NCBI GenBank assembly: GCA_027924585.1
Contig: BSBM01000809.1
Span: 7,535,001 to 7,599,000 of the forward strand
Direction: 5' to 3'
DNA length: 64,000 bases
Source: Larix kaempferi
Taxonomy: Eukaryota > Streptophyta > Pinopsida > Pinales > Pinaceae
In this document: one piece after another, positions 24,300 through 35,289 of the stretch
Layout: each line of letters opens with the position of its first letter
Position numbering within the stretch: position 1 is the stretch's first letter
Translations under genes and position numbers: made by a program
The notes under the pieces: generated by a model
Seen by the model: only the letters and a program-made list of their open reading frames with translations
Databases searched by the model: none
What the model was told of the DNA's origin: nothing

Positions 24300-24990
24300 T
24301 TAAGTCTGTTTCGGGAAGAACTGGGAAATCCTCGCCGAAACAGCGGGAGAATTCGGCGAATTGCTCCGAAACTGCGGGAGAATTCGTTGAATTGCTCTGA
24401 AACTGCGGAAGGAATTCTCTTCCGAAACTACAGAAGGAATTCTCTTCCGAAACTGCGGGAGGAATTCTCTTCCGAAACTGCGGGAGGAATTCTCTTCCGA
24501 AACTGCGGAAGGAATTCTCTTCTGAAATCGTGGAAGAGTTAAGCGAATCGTTCCGAAATTGCGGGAGAGTTCCGTGAATCGTCCCGCAACTGCGGAAGAC
24601 TTCGGTGAATCATCCCACAATTATGGAAGACTTCAGCAAATCACCCCGAAATTGCGGGAATACTTCGGCGAATCGTCCCGCAATTGCGGAAGACTTCGGT
24701 GAATCGTCCTGCAATTGCGGAAGACTTCGGCAAATCACCCCGAAATTGTGGAAGACATCGGCGAATCATTCGGGAAACTACAGAAGGATTCTGCGAGTTG
24801 TTCCGCAACGCGAAAGAGTTCGGTAAATCTCTCTGAAACTACGGAACGATTCTGTGAGTTGTTCCGTAACGCGGAAGAGATCGGCAAATCATTCCGAAAC
24901 TGCGGAAGGATTCCATGAGTTGTTCCACAATGCGGAAGAGTTCGGCAAGTTGGCCCGAAACATGTCGGAAGAGCTCACTGAGTTGCTTCG
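24300..24990 (+). repeat. Repetitive leader between PBS and gag
   Basis: Starts with 25-bp units (TCCGAAACTGCGGGAGGAAT then TCTCT) repeated about four times near 24419-24525. It then passes into longer units of about 36-60 bp built on GCGGAAGACTTCGGCGAATC and GAAACTACGGA to about 24960. The whole stretch is GC-richer than the rest of the element and has several long open frames on both strands, including 24300-24620 minus. Function unknown; a packaging or RNA-structure role would be speculation. Confidence 0.85.
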
Positions 24991-25386
24991 AAACAAGCAA
25001 TTTCAGCCATTCTCCAGGGAGATTTTTCAGGTGCCGAAAGTTGAAAATTGCCATGGAACTTATGCACCAGATTGCACGAAATGGAAAGATTTACAAAAAA
25101 AAACGAGGGCTCTACCCTCGACCCGCCACAAGAGGGAAAGTCCCCTTGACCCCCGTCATCCCCCTCATATGTTGTTGATTGTGAGAAAATTCTATGATTT
25201 GACAAATTGTCAATATAATATTTTCCTACATGCATGAAAGTAAATTATGAATTTCTAAGAATATAATGCAGCTAACAATTGCGTTCATGAAACACATTTT
25301 GCAGAATGACAGATACATCAGGGCATCACTCTAGATAGTACAGTTGGAAAGTTTTGGATCTTGGTTGGGCCAAGAAAATCAACATC

Positions 25387-26690
25387 ATGGATGATGCACA
25401 GGATCCCTATGAGCCTGAGACAGATACCATGGGGGAGAACATACATGTTGAGAATGCTGAAACAGAATCTAATGGGAGAAGAAATCAAGAGACTCCTCCA
25501 GGTATTGCAGCCACCATGAGAAGCCTAAGGGTGAGGTTGCAAAGCTATAGGGAAGATAATTAAAGGGATGATTAAATCTTAGGAAGAACAAAATCAGTTG
25601 AATGCAGCCATGCTACAGAGTTTGACAGACATCCAAAGGAAAATAAACTCTGGGCACTAGACATCAAATCTAGAAAGGGGTGGGAGTAGTTCTAGGAGGA
25701 ATTCCCACAAGAGGGCCAGTAGCCCAAGAAGAGTTTCTACAGATAGAACATATACTCCAAAAATCTCTTCTAATGAATCATCTGACTCTGAAGAATCCAT
25801 TGAGGGTTCAAGCTCTTCGTCTCACAGAAGCAAGAGGAAGAGGCACTATAAGAACAATTCACATGGGGAATTTAAGAAGGTGAAACCTCGTACATCTGAT
25901 GGAGAGATAAATTCTGGTCAAGAAGCTGAAGCTTGGCTTCTTGGGATGAGAAAGTATTTCCAAGTCCAAGACTACTCAGGAAATATGAAGGAAAGGGTAG
26001 CCATCTTCAACTTGAATGGAAGAGCATCTATATGGTGGGAACACATCAGGCAAGTGAAGAAGATCAATGAAAGGAAGATTGTGTGGAAGCAGTTCAAGAA
26101 ATACTTCAAGCAGAAGTACCTCTCTGACAGGTACTATGATGATAAGATCAAAGAGTTCCATGAGCTGAGATTGGGACAATTGAGCATGGAAGAATATGCA
26201 AAAAAATTCTTGGAGCTGCTAAGATATGTCAGGTACATTCGAGATGATAAGGTGAAAATTCAGCGTTTCCTAAGTGGACTGCCCCAGTCATATAAAGATA
26301 GAATTGAGTTCGATGAACCTCGAACTTTAGAGGAGGCCATAAGAAAGGCCAAGTATTGCTTTGATCAAAACAGAAGCAAACCATAATTCCATAAGGCATG
26401 GAAGGATAAGAAGAATGAAAATTTTTATCAAAGGAAGAAGGGGTTCAAGCCTCCTCAATTCCGGAATCAGCAAAGGCAGCCATCACAGGTTGTGACTAAG
26501 CCAACTAGGATGATGGGAGACAAGCCAAGAGATCCAAAGGAGCCAAGAGAACCACTTCAATGTTGGGGTTGTGGAGGAGACCACATGCTTAGGAACTGTC
26601 CACATTGGAATGGGAATGCAAATCAAGTTCACAACATCCAAGGAGCTGAAACCGTGGGTCAAGTGGCAAGGGACAATCCCTAGAATCTAT
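25387..26690 (+). pseudogene. Chromovirus Gag
   Basis: A probable start is ATG 25387 (MDDAQDPYEPETDTMGEN). After stops and a frame change, a Ser/Arg-rich linker (SSDSEESIEGSSSSSHRSKR, about 25780) leads into the open segment 25880-26386, a retrotransposon gag domain with EAEAWLLGMRKYFQ, RASIWWEHIRQ, FKKYFKQKYLS and FLSGLPQSY. After a stop at 26384 the tail holds one zinc knuckle, CWGCGGDHMLRNCPH (about 26562-26606), of the form CX2CX3HX4C-like with one irregular spacing. Gag would build the virus-like particle; this copy has at least two stops and one frameshift. Confidence 0.9.
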
Positions 26691-27062
26691 GCAGCAGTAC
26701 AAGACTGGCAGGAAGATCATCAATCAATTGTGGTTGAAGTTGAAGGTAAGATTGTTAAGTAATCTGTTTCTATTTTGATTGATCCTGGATCTACTCACAG
26801 TTATGTCACTCCTAGAATTGTTGAGATTTGTGCTTTTAAGAAATTAAAGTATAGTAAATCATGGTTAGTTCAACTAGCCACTGGAACCAAGAGAAAAGTT
26901 AGTGAAATAGTAGAGAAATGTCCATTAGAGATGGATGGGCTATTCACTTATGCAGATCTGAATATTTTACCACTGGGTTCCTATGATATTCTCATTGGAA
27001 TAGATTGGTTAGAAGCACACAGGGTTAAAATTTGGGTTCCAAAGGTGACTTTTGTTAGATAG
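26691..27062 (+). pseudogene. Chromovirus aspartic protease
   Basis: Segment 26775-27062 begins LIDPGSTHSYVTPRIVE, with DPG in place of the usual D(S/T)G active site, and continues to LPLGSYDILIGIDWLEAH, the conserved second half of the fold. A TAA at 26760 precedes it. The enzyme would cleave the polyprotein. The D-P-G change could alter activity; in other chromoviruses the residue is usually Ser or Thr. Confidence 0.88.
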
Positions 27063-27141
27063 GTTTCAACCATGCAGCTGAAGAAGTTGTATAGGAAGGG
27101 ATGTCAATTGTATGCAGCTCACATTTTAGAGGCAACAGAGA

Positions 27142-28500
27142 ATGAAAACTCTTAAATTGGAGGACTATCAAGTATTGCAAGAATTCAAGGATGTTTTTCC
27201 TGATGAGATTCCAAGACTCCCTCCAAAGAGAGACATTGACTTTACAATTGAACTTGTGCCAGGAGCGGCACCAGTGTCTAAGACACCCTACAGGATGAGT
27301 ACACCGGAATTGCTAGAGTTGAAATTACAAGAGTTGCTGGAAAAGAAATATATTAGGCTAAGTGTGTCCCCGTGGGGAGCACCTGTTCTATTTGTGAAAA
27401 AGAAAGATGGAACACTCAGGTTATGTATTGACTACAGGTAGTTGAACAAAGTCACTGTGAAGAACAAATACCCATTGCCCTAAATTGATCACCTTTTTGA
27501 CCAAATGAGAGGAGCAAAGGTATTTTCAAAAAATGACTTGAGGTCTGGTTACCATCAGGTAAGAATCAAAGAAGAAGATATTCATAAGACCTCCTTTGGA
27601 ACAAGGTATGGACACTATGAAGTTTGTAAGTGGTACCATTCGGTCTCACAAATGCACCAACTACATTCATGAGTCTCATGAATAATGTTTTTAACAAGTA
27701 TTTGGACAAGTTTGTTCTTGTATTCCTAGACGACATTCTCATCTATTCTAAGAATGAAGAAGAGCATGAAGAACATTTGAGAATGACAATGCAATTACTA
27801 AGGGATCATAAGCTATATGCAAAGTTGAGAAAATGTGACTTTTATAAAGATAGAATTTATTATTTGGGTCACATCATCTCCGACGAAGGAATATCTGTAG
27901 ACCCTGAGAAGATTGAAGCCATTATGAATTGGCCAACTCCAAGGAATGTGACCGATGTGAGATCTTTTATGGGCCTTGCTGGTTACTACAGGAGGTTTAT
28001 CGAAGGATTCTCCAAGGTTGCAAACCCGATCACTTCTTTGCAAAAGAAGGGGATAAAGTTTGAATGGTCACCAAGATGTGAGGAAAGTTTTCAACGGTTG
28101 AAAAATCTTCTTACAAGTGCACCAGTTTGAAAATTGCAAACCCAGAAAAAGACTTTGTGGTGTTTATCGATGCATGCAATCAAGGAATTGGAGGAGTTCT
28201 TATGCAAGACAACCACGTGATATGCTATGAGTCAAGAAAGTTGAAGGAGCATGAGAAGAACTATGCTACTCATGATATAGAACTTGCAACCATAGTACAT
28301 GCTTTAAAGATGTGGAGGCATTACTTAATGGAAAGAAAATTTGAGTTAAAGACAGACCATTGTGGTCTGAAATATTTGTTTGATTAGCCAACTTTAAATG
28401 CTAGGCAAGCTAGATGGTTGGAATTTTTGTGTGAATTTGATTTTGAAATCAAACACATAAAAGGGAAAGAAAACAAGGTGGCTGATGCACTCAGCAGGGA
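27142..28500 (+). pseudogene. Chromovirus reverse transcriptase and RNase H
   Basis: Reads [32 protein letters not shown] then a stop (27439), [12 protein letters not shown], a frame change near 27628, [17 protein letters not shown], the catalytic FLDD at 27723-27734, [16 protein letters not shown] and [13 protein letters not shown] second frame change near 28127 leads to RNase [54 protein letters not shown], a stop, and [13 protein letters not shown]. Two frameshifts and at least three stops. A 26-bp tandem duplication (GCATGTGGCAGCACTTAGTA) sits at about 28514-28560. Confidence 0.93.
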
Positions 28501-28669
28501 AGGTACATGAAATGCATGTGGCAGCACTTAGTACTTTGCATGTGGCAGCACTTAGTACTTGCTAACCAGATTTGAGGTAACAGATTGTTAACCATATTGT
28601 TGAGGATGAAGTGTACGTGCAGATAAAGGACAAATTGCAGTAGCAAGACCTTGGTAAGAAGTATGAAGG

Positions 28670-29829
28670 CTATCATTCGGAAGAAGGCAGACTTCTTACT
28701 TATAAGAATAGAGTCTATATTCCAAATGCGGCAGATTTGAGGAGGATTGTTATGGATGAAATCCATAAAGCTCCATACTCTACTCACCCAGGATATCAGA
28801 AAACAATTGCTACAGCAAGAAAATATTATTTCTTTCCAGGGATGAAGAAGGATGTCGCTGAATACATTTCTAAGTGCATGAAATGTCAGCAGGTGAAGGT
28901 TGAACACCAACACCCCGCAGGTTTATTGCACCCAGTGCCAATTCCAGAATGGAAATGGGAAATAATTTCCATGGATTTTACTATAGGATTGCCAATGACT
29001 ATGAGACAACATGATTCCATCATGGTTGTGGTGGACAAGTTAACAAAGGCAACAAATTTCATACCAGTTAAGTCCACACATAAAGCCGATGCCATTGCAA
29101 ATATTTTCATGAAGAAATTTTCAGATTACATGGGTTGCCCCTAAGGCAATAATTTTTGACAGGGATACCAAGTTCACTTCCAATTTTTGGAAAGGTCTCT
29201 TTGCAGATTTGGGTACAGAGTTGAACTTTAGCACCATGTACGATCTTCAAACAGACGGGAAAACAGAAAGAGTAAATCAGGTGCTTGAAGACATGCTTCA
29301 CATGTATGTAATGGACAAGCCATCCAAGTGGGAGGATTATCTACACCTGGTAAAGTTTGCATATAATAATGGGCAGCAATAATCATTGGGAATGAGTCCA
29401 TATGAGGCTTTGTACGACAGAAGGTGTAGGACACCAGTGACTTGGGACAATCCAGTGAACATAATTGTACTTGGGCTAGAATTGCTCAAGGAAATGGAAC
29501 AAGAGGTTGCCAAGATCAGACAAAATTTAAAAGTAGCCAAGGATAGACACAAAAGCTATGCAGATAAGCATAGGATCCATAGGGAATTCAGTGTTGTGGA
29601 TCATGTGTATCTTAGAGTGAGGCCAAGGAAGGGTCCCTTGAAGCTTGGGAGTTGTGCCAAGCTATCACCTAGATATTGTGGGCCATTTGAAGTGCTTGAA
29701 AGAATAGGGCCAGTTGCATATAGACTTGCATTACCTGCTAGCACTAAAGTTCATAATGTTTTTCATGTCTCTTTGCTTAAGAAATATCTATATGATCCTA
29801 ACCATGTGATTAATTGGGATGTGATCTAG
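28670..29829 (+). pseudogene. Chromovirus integrase
   Basis: The zinc-binding region reads HPGYQKTIATARKYYFFPG with CMKCQQVKVEH. The catalytic core has SMDFTIGLP (first Asp), IIFDRDTKFTSNFW (second Asp, in another frame after 29140) and TDGKTERVNQVLEDML (Glu). A stop lies at 29380, then the open segment 29386-29829 carries [13 protein letters not shown], a [17 protein letters not shown] block (GPF/Y module) and [13 protein letters not shown]. The three catalytic acids are all still readable, so decay is limited to one frameshift and a stop. Confidence 0.92.
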
Positions 29830-30021
29830 GTGGAACCCGAGGGAGAATTTCAAACCGATCCGTTGTGCATCCTAGACAAGAAGGTAACATTGCTCCGAAA
29901 CCGAGCCATCCGACAGTTAAAGGTGCAATGGAAGCACTACAGTCCCGATGAGGCTACATGGGAGCTGGAGGATGCCATGAGGATGGCATATCCATTTTTG
30001 TTCAGTTTTGATGAGCACTGA
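29830..30021 (+). pseudogene. Chromodomain at the integrase C-terminus
   Basis: Directly after a TAG at 29827, in the same frame as 29386-29829, the segment reads DPLCILDKKVTLLRNRAIRQ, LKVQWKHYSPDEATWELED and MRMAYPFLF. This is the chromodomain arrangement of plant chromoviruses, which is thought to guide integration to certain chromatin. The final aromatic-rich end is intact. Confidence 0.9.
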
Positions 30022-30033
30022 GGACAATGCTGA

Positions 30034-30049
30034 TGTAAGGGGAGGGGAA
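30034..30049 (+). other. Polypurine tract of the chromovirus
   Basis: GTAAGGGGAGGGGAA lies immediately before the 3' LTR and would prime plus-strand DNA synthesis. Confidence 0.9.
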
Positions 30050-31676
30050 TGTCACGTCCCCATTTTGACCCCTTTTTTCATTTAATCGTAAATGATGTAA
30101 ATATTGATATTTAATCATGGTGAGGATCTCAAGGCCAAGGCCCCACCATTGATTTAGCGTTTTATGTATCCGCAATTAAAAATAGATGCCTATGGTTCTT
30201 GTGCTAGATAGGCACAATGTAAATTAAGACATCATGTAAATACGAATTTTAATGAAAAACCCACAACTAGCTATGCAATGAAACAAAGAGATGGGGGCAT
30301 GATTTCTACAAAGAATAGGGAGGGAAATTATTCAAACCCTTGAGCTAATGGTGTTAATCCATGTGTCAATGAGAAAACCCATAAACCACCAACTACCCAT
30401 TTTGGATTATGGACCCAATCATTTAATTGTTCCAGAAATTGGTTGAGGCAGTTAATGCCTTGGGAATGAAGAGGTATGGCAACCAATTTCATGTATGGAC
30501 AAGCCATCAACCTGAGAATTCGTATTTTTGCTTCTTGGGAAAGAAAACACCCACGAAATGGTTCCCAAAAGCCATTCTAAACCCACAGTCTTTCCTCTCT
30601 CACGCAGTATGAACTATCGGGTCTTTCCCCATCACGTTTTTCACCATTTTTCCTGCATTTTCCATGCCTGGGAGTCGTTTTTGCATTGTATAACAGCTAG
30701 GAGAGAAGGACCACGATTTGGGATTGTGATGGAGGTCGTTTTTTCCCCAAAATGCCCATGGACATTTTTCTGAAAATGATTTCTGCTCTCCAGGGTTGTT
30801 CCCCAATTGCCATTTCGTGTTTGGGCTTTCCCACATTTTTCTGAATTGGTAGAAACCCCCTCTTTGGACATCCCACTGAAGAAAAGTTTTTTTCTCATGC
30901 CCAACAATTGTGGTTTTGCTGTTATGTGCATCCCTGTTTTGGTTTGAATCTATGAGCAAGAGATTTGGAGTGGTAGTAGATAGAATTGGCTTGATAAAAC
31001 TAGTGGGGAGAATAACCTCTCAAGAAGATCAAGAGGGCTTTGGTTACTATTCTATGCACACCATGAGAGCACTAGATGGGGAAGGTATGGCTTGAGGGAC
31101 TGTACAACAGTGAAAAGAATACTTCCTTGTGCTGGGTGTGTAGGTATTATGGGTGCCAAGCTAGATAGATCTTGTAAGGTTACCCCTGGCTCTGTGCTTG
31201 AGCTCACTAGCTTAGCCACTCTTCCTTTCCATTTCCTAGCAGCCTGATAAACCCAATTGTAGATTGGCTTGGCTCATCTTGGTGTATGCTTGGCTATGTG
31301 TGAGTCTGTTGTTCCCTGATTCCTTGTAGAGATCATGCCCAGCTCGGGGGTGGCCGTGTGTTGAGACATTGATGATCACAACTGGCCTATGGTTGGGTGG
31401 AACATTGCAGTTGCATAGCTAGTTGCTTGGGACTACTTTGTTATAAGATAAGTACTATATTGTGTTAACTTTGCATTTATTTATTTGATGAATATCTTGA
31501 ATGTATGATGGATGTGTTACCGAAATTATTTCCGCTGTGTTTTTCATTATAATTATACATTGCATATGTTCTTTTATATTATGTGAATGCTTAGTTAAAA
31601 GCTTATGGGGCTAGATACCCGGTTTTAGCATCACGATCCTCTCCATCGCTATGGTATGATGGGAGGGGACGTGACA
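30050..31676 (+). mobile_element. 3' LTR of the chromovirus
   Basis: 1627 bp, TGTCACGTCCCC to GGGGACGTGACA; near-identical to the 5' LTR. The minus-strand frame of gypsy B resumes at 31677. Confidence 0.95.
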
Positions 31677-32751
31677 ACTGTCGTCCTTATTTTCCACTTT
31701 TTCGGCTAAGTTATAACAGTCCAAGGCTAGCTCTAGTTGTTTTGTCCAATCTGGTTGTAGACTTGCAAGTACATTATTTGCTTCAAAAAGCTCTTCTAGT
31801 GTTATGTTTTCCTCCATGCAATATGGTGTAAATATCTTTTCCTTGATAAGCTACAGCACATTATGGATAATTAGATGGTCATCTTCAAAGCTAAAGTCCT
31901 TCTGGAAGCTTGCAGTGAGGATAGACCAATCCGCGGTTCCTTTGCGTAGCTCCTCTTCTAGATACCATTTCTTTGGAATAGGCTCCTCCAGTGTATGCAC
32001 AAAGATATGTACCCATTCTGTCCGTGGTCTTTCCTCCCAAGATTTTGCACAGGCTATAACTTGATCCTTTGGATTCGGCTGGCCATTATATTTCTCCAAT
32101 GGTAGTGTAACGTTATCAGCGAATCTGATCTGTAGTTTTATTCTGCACTGGTTCCAAGTTGTCAATGTCATTTTATGTGTAGCCCACCATCTGGTAGGTG
32201 TCTCGCGCAATTGCATGTCTAAAGTTGAGACGCGATGTTCATCTACAACTGCTGCAGTGTATTCTTTGTTAAATGAATAGATGTTAGTTGTACCATCATA
32301 AGTGGGGATTGGAGTTACCTACTTTCCAATCCAGCAGAGTGACTTTGTAATTGTCACGCATCTCCTAGAAGATATTTCATGCATTATGTGTTGCCAGTTT
32401 TCTAATCCTTCCTCAGAGTATGAGATGCAAGAACTATCGCAGCGCCAGTTTGAGCGTTCCATCCGCAGTAGGATGAGTACAATCCGGAACATTTGTTGTC
32501 ATCTTATAGATGCGATCGAGATCTTGAGCTTTGTACTCTTCTTGAATTAGTTCAACATATTGCTCCCCCTGCGAGGGATCCAATGGTGCAACGAACCTTA
32601 TGTCATTTTCTTCAAATATCATTTTCATTATCTTTAGATTTATGATGGTAGAGTTCGTCGTTGCCCAATCGATACCCAGCAATGCCAGTTAAGGATTGCT
32701 ATCATCCACAATTTCATTTATTTCAAAGTCTACATAACTTCGCACTCCATC
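31677..32751 (-). pseudogene. Gypsy B: protease C-terminal half, linker and capsid-like region
   Basis: From 32751 the minus strand reads RSYVDFEINEIVDDSNP, a stop, LLGIDWATTNSTIINLKIMK (second half of the retropepsin fold), then FVAPLDPSQGEQYVELIQEE, a long linker with SEEGLENWQHIMHEISSRRC, one stop near 32310, and TPTRWWATHKMTLTTWNQC, WVHIFVHTLEEPIPKKWYLE, ADWSILTASFQKDFSF (the capsid-like part). It ends in ITLEELFEANNVL and AEKVENKDD, next to RT. The protease and capsid-like parts are joined by one readable stretch with one small frame change near 32450. The order protease then capsid is the reverse of the usual gag-pol order. Confidence 0.8.
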
Positions 32752-33209
32752 TGTTAGGATATTTAGACACTTAGGAGTTAGTTAAGATCAACTTGTATAA
32801 TATATCCATTAGGGAAAGTGTGTTTCTTTAGTATGCATTAGAATGCATTTGTAAATACTTAATTTGTCGGTCACGATATGTTCCCGACATAGAGTGATCC
32901 GATGGCTCAACTTCTCTTAGATCATACCTAACCTTGATCTGTGGCTTAACACCTGATTGATCCATGATTTCTATTTAAAGAGCATGGAGGGTCATTGTTT
33001 AGTTGATCGATTATGAGAAGCTCATTTGTAACTTTCTTTCTTTGCATAATAAATTGTCCCGTAGAAGCTATTTGGCTGGGGCCATGGAGTGTTTCCCTCA
33101 AGAGGGTTTAAACCATGTCAAAACATCAGTGTGTTGATCTGTGATCTGTTTGTGTGAAGTGGTTTCTCTTGGTGTTCAGTGCTTTGGTAGTACCCTGTGT
33201 ACCCAAACA
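32752..33209 (+). mobile_element. 5' LTR of the copia element
   Basis: 458 bp, TGTTAGGATATTTAGAC to GTACCCAAACA. A TATA-like CTATTTAAAGAGCATGG at about 32970 is shared by both LTRs. Confidence 0.95.
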
Positions 33210-33226
33210 TGGTATCAGATCTTTTA
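33210..33226 (+). other. Primer binding site, initiator-Met tRNA
   Basis: TGGTATCAGATC starts directly at the LTR end with no spacer, as is common in copia elements. The first ten bases fit initiator-Met tRNA. Confidence 0.9.
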
Positions 33227-34356
33227 TGAAGATCCGCTTCCGGTTATGATCTAGATCTTGAATTGTTGTTGCCGAAACCTGAAAGGATTTCTGGTTCTAG
33301 TATTTATGTGCATTTCTAGGCTATGGGAGGTGTTCCATTGTGTTAGGAGCGCTATTTCCATTAGTTTTCGTTTGATCGAAAATAGTTCTCGGTTGCTCCA
33401 GAAACGCGTATTTCATCAGATCTGAAGGTATAATGTTACAGTGATGCATTTTTTTTATTTTCTATTTTAAAAGAAAAAAAATCTCATATTTTATCATTTT
33501 TTTTATTGTTAGATTTTTCTTGATTTTGGATTGTTTCTTTCCCTATCTGCGTATGCTCTTTGCCGTGCACCTTGAGCGATCTCGGCAAATCAGAAACAGA
33601 AAGGGAAAGGGTTTTTCTCGGCTGCGTATGCTCTTTGCTGTGCACCTTGCGCGATCTCGGCAAATTAGAAACAAATAGAAAACATAGACTTTCCAGGCAC
33701 GCTAATGAGATCTAAGTCCACAAGTGTCGAAAAGTTTTTTTTTGTTTCGATTTGTTGTGTGATTTGTAAGAGAAAAAGGCAAGCATGGAAACCAAGCAAC
33801 AAGAGTAAAAAAAAAAAAAAAACCCTTCCTCATTCCCATATTTTACATACCTTTTAATCTAGCTCACTTGGTTCAAAGTTGCTTTATTCCTTAATAGGTC
33901 TTGAGTTCAAGTCATAGGAAGTTACTTTTAAAAGGCAAAGTGCATGCAATTTCTATTTTCAAGTTACTTTGTTGTAAAAGTGCATCTCACTTGAATAATA
34001 AAAAATAAAAATAAAAAGTGAGTCACTTAAGTTCTTTTTTATTGTTGCACTATTTAAAAGTAATATCATTGTAAAAGTGAAATCACTTATTTTACAAAAG
34101 TGATTCACTTAAAGCAACTTTTTGGTAAAGTGATTGTAAAAGGTTCATCATGGGAAGAGGGGGGGTCCTTTTTCTTAGTTGGTCATTCTCTATGTGCCAC
34201 GTCATTATTGGGGACATCTTCAATAGTTTCTTTGTTCAAGCATAACTTCATCATCCAAAGTCAGTTTTCAGTGCTGTTTTTTTTAAACCGCCTATTTTTT
34301 CGAGCTCTTCGCATCCATCCTATTGGTTTCTGCTTTTACAACCATTAGTTTACAAG
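33227..34356 (+). other. Copia leader, AT-rich, no gene
   Basis: Untranslated leader of the copia element. It has an imperfect tandem duplication near 33549-33665 (GCGTATGCTCTTTGC(C/T)GTGC with AATCAGAAACA-like text) and runs of A and T. The open frame at 34100-34348 has no family features. Confidence 0.6.
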
Positions 34357-35190
34357 TATGGCCTCCCCTTGTGATATTCTACTTAACAGTTCCAACTATT
34401 TCTCATGGAATTCTCGTATGGAGGATGTTCTGTGAAGTAGGGGAATTTTCAGAATTACCTCAGGGAAAGAAACAAAACCCACTGATGTTGATAAGAAAAT
34501 AAAATGGGCAAATAGATGTGACGAAGCTCGTGGATTGATTGGGATGTCAATCTCTACTGATTTGCGATTCCACATATATGGAATTGATGAGCCTGATGCT
34601 GCTTGGGACAAGTCGGAATCTGTGTTTGGTAAACACAATGAAATTCGAGGGTCATCAACTCAAAAATGAGTTGATTTCTTTAAACCCGAGTGATTTTTCA
34701 TGCATTCAAGATTACTTATCTAAGTACAAAACTCTTAAACTCTTATGTGCAGAATGTAAGATTAGGAGGGAATACAAACAATGCATTTATCATATTCTTT
34801 CCAAACTTGGACCTGCATATTCTGTTTTTGTATCTACATTTTACTCCATGAAAGAATCCTTGAATGTAGCTAGCTATCAAGAGCGTATTCTTGAATCCTT
34901 TTGTGATTCATTGATTAGAGAGAAAGATAAGCTCATCCATCTTGGAATAATTAACAATGCAGATACATCTGGGAAAGCCTTATTTGTCCCAACAGAAAGA
35001 AAAGTCCAAGCCTCCTAAGAAACAAAATTTTTGCAATAATAAATCAAACAAGGGTCCCAAACCCTCTCAGTCAGCTCCTTCTTTAAAAAATGACAAAGGA
35101 TCCAAGCCAAAAGGCTAGAAGACTGAGCGTAATTGCAACTATTGCGGGAAAGATAATCATGATGAATCTAAGTGTTTCAAGAAGATGGTA
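34357..35190 (+). pseudogene. Copia Gag
   Basis: Starts MASPCDILLNSSNYFSWNSR, the typical copia gag opening in which the Y-x-x-W motif is readable, then a stop (34434). A frame change near 34640 leads into the open segment ending at 35018 (LSKYKTLKLLCAECKIRREY, ILSKLGPAYSVFVSTF). The zinc knuckle CNYCGKDNHDESKCF is at about 35134-35178 (CX2CX4HX4C). Several stops and at least two frame changes. Confidence 0.9.
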
Positions 35191-35289
35191 TCCTTGGAAG
35201 TGACAATGAAGAAGCACCACATCAGCTTAGATTCGCCTTCAGAATCTACGTCTCGATGGACATGCACTTTGTGCTTCTGGTTATTCTTA

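Larger units (their letters stand above)
22449..31676 (+). mobile_element. Chromodomain-bearing Ty3/gypsy (Tekay/Del-like), nested in gypsy B
   Basis: A full-length 9.2-kb element on the plus strand: LTR 22449-24074, initiator-Met PBS, repetitive leader, gag, protease, RT-RNase H, integrase, chromodomain, polypurine tract, LTR 30050-31676. The termini are TGTCACGTCCCC and GGGGACGTGACA, perfect inverted ends of the 3' LTR. Flanks GCTGT (22444-22448) and ACTGT (31677-31681) are a 5-bp target duplication with one change. The minus-strand gypsy B frame is restored when the element is removed (AEKVENKDD joined to S-DEEDPPN). The chromodomain and long LTRs point to the Tekay/Del branch; the branch is inference. 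Confidence 0.93.

Noticed and set aside
24285-24620. Open frames on both strands of the chromovirus leader (85 and 106 codons)
   Set aside because: They follow from a stop-free repeat unit; the peptides are repeat translations without domain features.
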